From: Domibacillus indicus
GTDB lineage: Bacteria > Bacillota > Bacilli > Bacillales > Domibacillaceae
Reading direction: 5' to 3'
Assembly (NCBI RefSeq): GCF_000970685.1
Contig: NZ_LAJB01000019.1
Span: 1-55,287, forward strand
Length of the DNA stretch: 55,287 nucleotides
The notes beneath the pieces were generated by a model. That model worked only from the letters and a program-made list of their open reading frames with translations, searched no databases and was not told where the DNA came from. How positions within the stretch are numbered: the first letter of the stretch is position 1; every line of letters starts with the position of its first letter. A program made the position numbers and the translations under genes. Of this stretch, positions 26,392 to 32,375 are shown in pieces.

Positions 26392-26436
26392 GATAAGTTG
26401 ATCATAAGGGTCTGGCAGAAGCAATTCAACTTATCT
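26391..26436. repeat. Inverted repeat spanning the deaminase promoter
   Basis: AGATAAGTTGA (26391-26401) and TCAACTTATCT (26426-26436) are perfect 11-bp arms 24 nt apart. One arm overlaps the -35, the other the start point. It may be an operator for a dimeric or looping regulator, for example PucR. Confidence 0.5.
26401..26429 (-). promoter_or_regulatory. Promoter of the deaminase leader
   Basis: On the - strand TTGAAT (26429-26424), 17-nt spacer, TATGAT (26406-26401). Predicted start near 26394, directly at the beginning of aptamer helix P1. Confidence 0.75.
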
Positions 26437-26452
26437 GTAAGAAAATCTTACG
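26436..26452 (-). promoter_or_regulatory. TnrA/GlnR box, activating position
   Basis: TGTAAGAAAATCTTACG matches the TnrA/GlnR consensus TGTNANAWWWTMTNACA at 16 of 17 positions. Its centre (26444) is about 50 bp upstream of the predicted start of the - strand transcript, the position from which TnrA activates in B. subtilis. Confidence 0.75.
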
Positions 26453-26519
26453 CACATTCTGCCGGAGGTTCAAAATCATGATTAAATAAAAACACCAACG
26501 ATTACAAGGAGGCCGCATA

Positions 26520-26936
26520 ATGAATGTACAGTTTTTAAACGAACAGCATAAAAGCCGTTTTGAGCTGGCAAGGGCCTCGATGCCCGCTATGCAGCAGGCA
26601 GACCGGTCAAAGCTTGCTTTTGTATTTTTAGTGACAGGAGACCGTACGCTGAGGAAAACGCTCAATCCATATATTCATTTAAAGGATGGCCGTTTTTTAT
26701 GGACGGACACACTTTCCAGCCCGGATGCGGATGCAGCCAATGGCAGCAGCACATTTTTGACACTGGCTATTCAGCTTTTAAGCAATCAAAAAATAACGGC
26801 GCCTGTTTATTTGATGGATGAATTAAGTGATGACCAGCTAAAGCTGGCCCTTAGTGCCATTATTATCCGTCGTATTGGAATCCCAGCCTTTCCTGAGAAA
26901 GAAAAAACAGATGAACGCTATTATTACTATATGTAA
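26520..26936 (+). CDS. Hypothetical protein (138 aa)
   Basis: A small soluble protein not recognised with confidence; it may belong to an uncharacterised DUF family of Firmicutes. It begins MNVQFLNEQHKSRFELARAS, has no signal peptide or TM segment, contains LAFVFLVTGDRTLRK and a hydrophobic LALSAIIIRRIGIPAF helix, and ends in a Tyr-rich tail (DERYYYYM). AAGGAGG precedes the ATG. It is divergent from the deaminase and convergent with pucR; the duplicated terminator and inserted element follow its stop codon. The role in purine use, if any, is unknown. Confidence 0.7.
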   Translation: MNVQFLNEQHKSRFELARASMPAMQQADRSKLAFVFLVTGDRTLRKTLNPYIHLKDGRFLWTDTLSSPDADAANGSSTFLTLAIQLLSNQKITAPVYLMDELSDDQLKLALSAIIIRRIGIPAFPEKEKTDERYYYYM

Positions 26937-26964
26937 AAAGCCCGGAGAAAGAATCTCCGGGCTT
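26935..26964. terminator. Terminator hairpin, left copy
   Basis: AAGCCCGGAGA / TCTCCGGGCTT stem with a 5-nt loop directly after the stop at 26936. The 24 bases 26941-26964 recur exactly at 27118-27141. Here the expected T-run is missing because the element starts at once. Confidence 0.8.
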
Positions 26965-27117
26965 CAGGCTGTTGACAAACGCTTGCTTTCGGCGTCACTT
27001 GCCGTCTGTGAATGCTCATGACCCCCAAACGGTCACTCCGCTTCCCAGCCGGCGGCGTTCCTGGAAAGACAAACGTTTTCAATCAGCCTGCTTTCTAACT
27101 TTGTCTACACTCTGAAA
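26965..27117. mobile_element. MITE-like element, copy 1 (IS1182-type ends)
   Basis: A 153-bp non-coding segment between two exact 24-bp copies of a terminator hairpin. Its ends, counting two bases of the left repeat, are imperfect 17-bp inverted repeats: TTCAGGCTGTTGACAAA (26963-26979) and, on the other strand, TTCAGAGTGTAGACAAA (27117-27101), with 3 mismatches. A second copy begins at 55202. The inverted-repeat style and insertion at terminator stem-loops recall the IS1182/IS1272 family; no transposase is present, so it would be a non-autonomous derivative. Family assignment is inference. Confidence 0.7.
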
Positions 27118-27145
27118 CCCGGAGAAAGAATCTCCGGGCTTTTTA
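27118..27145. terminator. Terminator hairpin, right copy
   Basis: Same 24 bases as the left copy, here followed by the T-run and overlapping the pucR stop codon (27143-27145). It still terminates pucR on the - strand and could have been the original bidirectional terminator. Confidence 0.85.
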
Positions 27146-28759
27146 TGCATTCAATAAGTGCTTTATACGCAAAGCGAGACGCACCTGCAGGGAAAAATCA
27201 GGATCCTTTAACGAAATACCGAGCAGCTCTTCGCATTTTTCCAGCCTGTATACGACTGTGTTGCGGTGCACAAACAGCCGCTTGGCGGTTTCGGAAATGT
27301 GGCAGTGGCTTTCCATATACACAAACAGTGTATCAAGCAGCGATTTCTCTTCTTCTAAATTGCTCAGCTTCAGCTGCTGGGTAGTATGCTTGTAAAATTG
27401 AATTAAATCCTTTGCGGGCAAAAGCCTTAACAGCTCATTTACATCTTTTGTCCGGTGAAAGTGGATGGAAGAAGGCCCGCTGGACAGCCTGTTGGTTTTC
27501 AAAGCATCACGCGCTTCTTTATAACCCTGGCGAACAAATAAAAGGGAAGAGCAAAGATGGCTGACACCAAAGGACATGGTTATTTTATGCTCGCGGCTCA
27601 GGCGGTTTTGGAGCTTATGTAAAAACGAAGCTGTGAACGAGTGAGTGTCTTTAATATGGTCAGGAGCTTTTAAAAGCAAAATTAATGTTTCGCCTTTTGT
27701 GAATAAATGACAGGGAACGTCCATTGTATGCAGCTCTTTTTCGAAAAAATGACAAATTTCATCAAGTTCTTTCTGATTTGTATAATAGGACCACTCTTCC
27801 TCGGGCGCATCGATCCGCCCGGCGGCGCAAATATATTTTTGCTTCAGCGGCAGATCAAATTCCTTTGCGCGGCTGACAGATTCTTCTTCACTTGAAAAAG
27901 CATCATCTAAAAAGTTTAAGAAAAATTCATTGCGGATGCGCCGTGTAAACTGTTTGACAGCATCCTCTTTTAAAAGCTCAAATGATATAACATTCAGCGC
28001 CTGCTCAATGGTCAGCAGTTTAACGTGTTCCTGTGGATAAATTGCTCCTTCAAGCAGGAGAAGCGCTGCATTTTTCTTGTGTGCATAAACGGGAAACAGC
28101 GTATAGGTTTTTTCAGCGGCGAGCGTAGTAAAAGTAGAGAAAGCAGAGCCCGGCGATAAGAAAGAGCCATGCTGTGACGACCATTCTTTTAAAAGAGAAA
28201 GAACATCGGACAACTGGCGGTCTCCGGCAAGAAGAGAGAAATAAGACGTGCACAAAAAAGCACGGTGCCCGGTCAATTCCGTTAAATTAGCGAGCAGTGC
28301 ATTCAAGCCCTTGCCGCCCATGATATGGCTTGAGAACAGCTTATGTGTTTCAATGGCACTGTGCAATTCACTTGTCCGCTTGTCAAGAATAACATTGAGC
28401 ATTTGATTGACTGTTTCACCGAGTGACCAGTTTTCAGGAATTTCAACGATAGGGAATTCAAGGCGATTGGCAAGCTGGATTGCTTCAGAAGGCAGCTGGC
28501 CGAAAAAGCGTTTTGTTTTTATAAACAGAGCGGCACAATGCTTGCGGGCCATTTGGTCGATAAGATAAATCAGCTTATCAGAATCGTCTTTGACATGGTA
28601 GCCTGTGGTAACAAGCAAATCGTTCGGCTTTAAGTAAGGGAGAATATCCGGAGCGTCCATCATCGTTACATTGGTAATATCGTTTAAAGCTCCTTTTTCA
28701 CCCGCAATCCATTTCATATCTTGAAAAGGAGCCTGATTAAGCAGTGTTTTTAGTTTCAC
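27143..28759 (-). CDS. pucR: PucR family transcriptional regulator of purine catabolism
   Basis: A 538-aa regulator of usual PucR length. N-terminal PucR domain (residues ~1-125, with TNVTMMDAPDILPYLKP and LLVTTGYHVKDD), central GGDEF-like/CdaR-type domain, and a C-terminal helix-turn-helix (HCHISETAKRLFVHRNTVVY, then RLEKCEELLG). The GTG at 28759 follows GGAGGG; an upstream extension has no ribosome binding site. It is divergent from the uric acid genes, as in B. subtilis, where PucR controls the puc genes and senses allantoin-type inducers. A TnrA box lies in the shared promoter region. Confidence 0.93.
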   Translation of the reverse strand: MKLKTLLNQAPFQDMKWIAGEKGALNDITNVTMMDAPDILPYLKPNDLLVTTGYHVKDDSDKLIYLIDQMARKHCAALFIKTKRFFGQLPSEAIQLANRLEFPIVEIPENWSLGETVNQMLNVILDKRTSELHSAIETHKLFSSHIMGGKGLNALLANLTELTGHRAFLCTSYFSLLAGDRQLSDVLSLLKEWSSQHGSFLSPGSAFSTFTTLAAEKTYTLFPVYAHKKNAALLLLEGAIYPQEHVKLLTIEQALNVISFELLKEDAVKQFTRRIRNEFFLNFLDDAFSSEEESVSRAKEFDLPLKQKYICAAGRIDAPEEEWSYYTNQKELDEICHFFEKELHTMDVPCHLFTKGETLILLLKAPDHIKDTHSFTASFLHKLQNRLSREHKITMSFGVSHLCSSLLFVRQGYKEARDALKTNRLSSGPSSIHFHRTKDVNELLRLLPAKDLIQFYKHTTQQLKLSNLEEEKSLLDTLFVYMESHCHISETAKRLFVHRNTVVYRLEKCEELLGISLKDPDFSLQVRLALRIKHLLNA

Positions 28760-28783
28760 CGAATCCCTCCAAAAAACATTTTG

Positions 28784-28800
28784 TGTAATAAAATATAACA
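28784..28800 (+). promoter_or_regulatory. TnrA/GlnR box, perfect match
   Basis: TGTAATAAAATATAACA matches TGTNANAWWWTMTNACA at all 17 positions. Its centre (28792) is about 48 bp upstream of the start predicted from the promoter at 28805-28833, the TnrA-activation geometry. It also lies in the leader/promoter of pucR. Confidence 0.85.
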
Positions 28801-28804
28801 CAAA

Positions 28805-28833
28805 TTGAGTATGTTTTGTTATAAAAATATAAA
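28805..28833 (+). promoter_or_regulatory. Promoter of the uric acid operon
   Basis: TTGAGT (28805-28810), 17-nt spacer, TATAAA (28828-28833); start near 28840. An alternative is ATGACA (28862-28867), 17 nt, TAAAAT (28885-28890). Confidence 0.55.
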
Positions 28834-28898
28834 ATAATTTATTATTTAGTTGTTTTAACTAATGACAATAGAGATACCCCTTTGTAAAATATTTATTA

Positions 28899-28915
28899 TG
28901 TTATTTAACATTACA
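28899..28915. promoter_or_regulatory. Second TnrA/GlnR-like box
   Basis: TGTTATTTAACATTACA matches the consensus at 15 of 17 positions. It could serve pucR on the - strand (about -50 from a TATTGT -10 at 28870-28865) or act on the + strand leader. Confidence 0.5.
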
Positions 28916-28941
28916 CAAAAGAAAGAGAAGAGGTGTCGAGC

Positions 28942-29466
28942 TTGCTGACAATCCAATTCGTTAATGAAATGAAAAAGTCTTCCTTCGTCCAGCATTTTGG
29001 CGGGGTATATGAGCATTCCCTCTGGGTAGCAGAACGGGCAGCCCATAGCCGTCCGTTTTCCTCGATTCGATCCTTGCATGAGCAGATGGTTTTGATTGTG
29101 CGCGAATCATCCGTTTCTGATCAGCTGGCACTGCTGCGCAATCATCCGAACCTTGGAGCAAGAATAAAGATGACAGATTCCTCCGTGAAAGAGCAGGCCA
29201 GTGCGGGTTTAACGGCTCTTTCAGAAGGTGAATTTACACAGTTTTCAATGCTGAACAAAGCTTATACAGAAAAGTTTGATTTTCCTTTTATTATCGCTGT
29301 CCGTGGCAAATCGAAAGAAGAGATCAGCATGAATATGGAAAAGCGTCTGGAAAATGATAAAAAAACGGAATTTGATACGGCTTTAAATGAAGTATTTAAG
29401 ATCGCTCATTTCCGAATAAGGGACATTGTTGCTGCTGAAAAGGAGCCGAGTGAATGCCTGCATTGA
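28942..29466 (+). CDS. OHCU decarboxylase
   Basis: 2-oxo-4-hydroxy-4-carboxy-5-ureidoimidazoline decarboxylase, last step from urate to S-allantoin. The 174-aa single-domain protein carries GGVYEHSLWVAERA with the catalytic His, RNHPNLG and a closing ALNEVFKIAHFRIRDIV helix. The TTG at 28942 lies 8 nt after AAGAGG; the in-frame GTG at 28933 overlaps that site. In B. subtilis PucL this domain is fused to urate oxidase. Here the oxidase part is absent and not found elsewhere in the window. Overlaps the HIU hydrolase gene by 13 nt. Confidence 0.9.
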   Translation: MLTIQFVNEMKKSSFVQHFGGVYEHSLWVAERAAHSRPFSSIRSLHEQMVLIVRESSVSDQLALLRNHPNLGARIKMTDSSVKEQASAGLTALSEGEFTQFSMLNKAYTEKFDFPFIIAVRGKSKEEISMNMEKRLENDKKTEFDTALNEVFKIAHFRIRDIVAAEKEPSECLH

Positions 29467-29810
29467 CTACACATATTTTAGATTTAACGCACGGACAGCC
29501 GGCATCAGGAGTCGAGGTGGATGTTTATTTTGTAAAGACCGAATCAGAAAAGAGGATCATCGCACAATCCGTCACCAACCGCGATGGCCGGGTGGATAAA
29601 CCTCTGGTGGCAGAAGCGGATTTTGAAGAAGGAGAGTACGAGCTTTTATATTATATTGGTGATTATTTTGGCCGGAAAGAAGTTTCTGCCGGCAGCCCGC
29701 CGTTTTTAAATCGGGTGGCGGTGCGGGTGAGCCTGTCAGCATCCGCGGCTCATTATCATATTCCGCTTCTTATTTCGCCTTGGGGTTATCAAGTGTATAG
29801 AGGAAGCTGA
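29454..29810 (+). CDS. pucM: 5-hydroxyisourate hydrolase (transthyretin-like)
   Basis: A 118-aa enzyme converting 5-hydroxyisourate to OHCU. Family signatures: LTTHILDLTHGQPA with catalytic His at the N-terminus, TNRDGRVD with Arg, HYHIPLLISPWGYQVYRGS with catalytic His and the C-terminal YRGS tetrapeptide. No signal peptide, so cytoplasmic. Translationally coupled to the OHCU decarboxylase gene; together they process the product of urate oxidase to allantoin. Confidence 0.96.
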   Translation: MPALTTHILDLTHGQPASGVEVDVYFVKTESEKRIIAQSVTNRDGRVDKPLVAEADFEEGEYELLYYIGDYFGRKEVSAGSPPFLNRVAVRVSLSASAAHYHIPLLISPWGYQVYRGS

Positions 29811-29811
29811 C

Positions 29812-29848
29812 AAAAAGGGCAATGATTTTTAAATCAGCGCCCTTTTTT
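29812..29848 (+). terminator. Terminator between pucM and pucA
   Basis: AAAAAGGGC pairs with GCCCTTTTTT, with inner stem TGATTT/AAATCA. It separates the uric acid genes from pucABCDE or acts as an attenuator, since no clear promoter precedes pucA. Confidence 0.8.
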
Positions 29849-29881
29849 AGCACAGCAAATCTTAGAGGGGGGAACATCGTT

Positions 29882-30886
29882 ATGGAGGAAATTCATGATG
29901 TGCTGGATGCCATTAGCAATACTTCGGCTGGAGGTGTACTGGCAATGATCGTTAAAGTCACCGGCTCTGCTTATAAAAAGGAAGGAGCAGCAATGTTATT
30001 TAAGCCGGATGGAACGCAGGTGGGCTTGCTGAGCGCCGGCTGTCTGGAGGAAGATCTGGCCGGGCGGCTGGAAGAAAATGATGAGCTGTATAGGGAGCTT
30101 ATATATGATATGCGCGGTGAGGATGAGTTTTCCTGGGGGGAAGGTTCAGGCTGTAATGGAGTTATTCACATATGGACTGAAAAGCTGACTGAGGCACATC
30201 TAACGCATTTGCTTCAATTAAAAAAATTACTTCAGGAAGGCCAGTCTGTATTAATGATAAAAAAGCGGGGTGACCGTCCGGGTTATTTGTTTGTTCCCGA
30301 GTCAGGAGAGGCGTTCGGGCATTGGGAAGGCGGCATACCGGACAATGGCCGGGTGCTTGAACGCGGGATGTTTTTCAGCAAAGCGCTGAAAAGCGATGTG
30401 TATGTACACCGAATTCGCCCAAAGCGAAGGCTGGTTGTATTTGGAGCAGGTCCCGATGCGCGCCCGCTCGTTTCATTTGCGGCCGGTGCCGGGTTCTCGG
30501 TTACGGTTGCTGACTGGCGCCCCGCTTTTTGCACAGCAGATCATTTTCCATCTGCAGAAACCCGTATTGTCGGTTTTCCGCATGAGGTGCTCGGCCAATT
30601 AAAGCTGAAATCAGATGATTGCGTTGTAGTCATGACTCATAATTTCAAACGGGATCAGGAGCTGGTATGCGCATTGGCAAAGAAGGAACTGAGGTATCTT
30701 GGTGTACTTGGTTCGGAGAAAAGAACCGCCCGCTTGTTTGGGGCAGACACTGTTCCTTCAGGAGTTTCCTCGCCGGCCGGTTTAGCCATTCGGGCTCAGG
30801 GAGCAGAAGAAATTGCGATCAGCATTGTCGCCCAGCTTATTGAAGTGAGCCATGCGGTTTCCGTGAAAGAAGCGGCCTGCATATGA
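29882..30886 (+). CDS. pucA: Xanthine dehydrogenase maturation protein, XdhC family
   Basis: A 334-aa XdhC/CoxI protein needed to insert sulfurated molybdenum cofactor into xanthine dehydrogenase. N-terminal domain with GSAYKKEGAAMLF and LLSAGCLEEDLAGRL (conserved Cys), C-terminal Rossmann domain with VVFGAGPDARPLVSFAAGAG (20 residues) and YLGVLGSEKR. The ATG at 29882 follows AGAGGGGGGAA. First gene of pucABCDE; its stop overlaps the pucB start (ATGA). Confidence 0.92.
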   Translation: MEEIHDVLDAISNTSAGGVLAMIVKVTGSAYKKEGAAMLFKPDGTQVGLLSAGCLEEDLAGRLEENDELYRELIYDMRGEDEFSWGEGSGCNGVIHIWTEKLTEAHLTHLLQLKKLLQEGQSVLMIKKRGDRPGYLFVPESGEAFGHWEGGIPDNGRVLERGMFFSKALKSDVYVHRIRPKRRLVVFGAGPDARPLVSFAAGAGFSVTVADWRPAFCTADHFPSAETRIVGFPHEVLGQLKLKSDDCVVVMTHNFKRDQELVCALAKKELRYLGVLGSEKRTARLFGADTVPSGVSSPAGLAIRAQGAEEIAISIVAQLIEVSHAVSVKEAACI

Positions 30887-31581
30887 ACAGTCCGATTATC
30901 GGTATTTTGCTCGCAGCTGGCAGCAGCCGCCGGATGGGCGAAAACAAGCTGCTGCTGCCGCTTGGTGATACAACGATTGGGGGAGCAACACTCAGGGCGG
31001 CGCTTTCCTCCAGACTTGACCATGTGGTTGTTGTCAGAAAAAAAGAAGAGGAAGCCTGCTGGATACAGCCTGATTTTTTGAGGGAAAGAAATTGGTCGCA
31101 AACAGTTTGTAAGGATGCTTCCCGAGGTCAGGCGTATTCACTGGCAGCCGGTTTGAAAGCAGCTGAAAACGCGGGTGCAGGGGCCGCCGTGATTCTTCTG
31201 GCAGACCAGCCGTTTGTTAATTCGAGTTTAATTAATGAGCTGATAGATATGTATAACGCAAGGAAGCCGGCATTTGTTTCATCGCGTTTCCACGATATTG
31301 CCCGGCCGCCGGTGCTTTTTTCAAGGCATCTTTTTGCAGAGCTTCAGAAACTGGAGGGGGACCGGGGGGCGGGAAATTTGCTGAAGCAGCCGTCTTTTGC
31401 CTGCAGGGGCATTATGATTGAGAGGAAAAGAGACTATTCCTTTTTTGATATCGATACAAAGAAAGATTACAAAGAAGCGGTAAGGAGGGAGAGGAATGGT
31501 GGCTGCGTTAACGGCGACATCAACATCTGTCTGGCAGCCGGTGAGCCTGGAAGAGGCCCGGGCATTAAAAAAAGAGCTTGA
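30883..31581 (+). CDS. pucB: Molybdenum cofactor cytidylyltransferase-like protein
   Basis: A 232-aa MobA/MocA nucleotidyltransferase. GILLAAGSSRRMGENKLLLP (20 residues) is the nucleotide-binding loop, with LLADQPF and the metal Asp further on. It likely makes molybdopterin cytosine dinucleotide for the dehydrogenase. The C-terminus runs about 25 residues past the usual family end and overlaps the start of pucC by 86 nt in another frame, a large overlap for this operon. Overlaps pucA by 4 nt. Confidence 0.9.
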   Translation: MNSPIIGILLAAGSSRRMGENKLLLPLGDTTIGGATLRAALSSRLDHVVVVRKKEEEACWIQPDFLRERNWSQTVCKDASRGQAYSLAAGLKAAENAGAGAAVILLADQPFVNSSLINELIDMYNARKPAFVSSRFHDIARPPVLFSRHLFAELQKLEGDRGAGNLLKQPSFACRGIMIERKRDYSFFDIDTKKDYKEAVRRERNGGCVNGDINICLAAGEPGRGPGIKKRA

Positions 31582-32353
31582 TGGCGTATCCCGGTTTATT
31601 GCCGGAGGAACGCTTATGCAAATGCAGCGGGAGCAGGGAATTGCATTTCCTCCTCATTTAATCAGCCTGGAGCGGATTCGTGAACTGGCAGATATTGAAG
31701 AGACGGTGGACCGGTCCATTCGAATCGGTGCGCTGACCGACCTGGAGACATGTCGCACCCACTCATTGATAAAAAGGAAGTGCCCTGTTTTAGGGAAAGC
31801 AGCTGGCACGATTGCCTCGCCGGCTGTGCGAAACCGGGGCACGCTTGGCGGCAATATTCTTTATGGTGTCGGGGACGCTATTCCAATTTTGCTGGCGCTG
31901 GATGCGCGCCTCTCCTGGTTTTGTGAGGGTGGTATTCAGTCTGAGCCGCTTGCTGGCTTCGTTGATAGAAAAGAAGCTCCGGAGGAAGGAGCTATTTTAA
32001 CCGATATTATCATTCCTTCTCCTGTAAAAGGCCGCTGTTTTTTTCACAAAGTCGGGCGAAGAGAAGCGTTTATTCCGTCTGTTGTGACTGTTGCGATGTA
32101 CGTGGAAGTTACCGGTTCAAATACAGTTAAAATGATTCGGATGGCGGTTGGGGGCGGTGTTAATACACCGATGCGTTTAAAGGAATGTGAAGAAATGGTA
32201 AGCGGCAAGCAGCTGACAGACGGCTTCATGTCTGGTCTTGCCAGCCGTATCAAAAAGGAGTCAGCCCTGATTGGCGACGTTTTCGCATCAGCGGATTACC
32301 GGAGGACTGTGGCAGCGAACCTTCTTGTCAGGGAGCTGCAGTCTGTTCTATAA
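31496..32353 (+). CDS. pucC: Xanthine dehydrogenase, FAD-binding subunit
   Basis: A 285-aa FAD subunit (CoxM/XdhB type). FIAGGTLMQMQ and AGTIASPAVRNRGTLGGNIL (20 residues) are the two FAD-binding motifs; the C-terminal domain has KVGRREAFIPSVVTVA. AAGGAGGGAGAGG immediately before the ATG makes this start firm even though it lies 86 nt inside pucB. It passes electrons from the iron-sulfur subunit to the acceptor. Confidence 0.93.
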   Translation: MVAALTATSTSVWQPVSLEEARALKKELDGVSRFIAGGTLMQMQREQGIAFPPHLISLERIRELADIEETVDRSIRIGALTDLETCRTHSLIKRKCPVLGKAAGTIASPAVRNRGTLGGNILYGVGDAIPILLALDARLSWFCEGGIQSEPLAGFVDRKEAPEEGAILTDIIIPSPVKGRCFFHKVGRREAFIPSVVTVAMYVEVTGSNTVKMIRMAVGGGVNTPMRLKECEEMVSGKQLTDGFMSGLASRIKKESALIGDVFASADYRRTVAANLLVRELQSVL

Positions 32354-32375
32354 AGCTGGAGAAAGGAGCATAAGG

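Noticed and set aside
26963-27117. CRISPR or small RNA gene between the 138-aa gene and pucR
   Set aside because: No spacer-repeat pattern; the two identical hairpins are copies of one terminator flanking a single element with inverted ends. No promoter seen.
28942-29466. Full-length bifunctional PucL (decarboxylase plus urate oxidase)
   Set aside because: The frame ends after the decarboxylase domain and the next gene is HIU hydrolase; no urate oxidase motif in any frame nearby.
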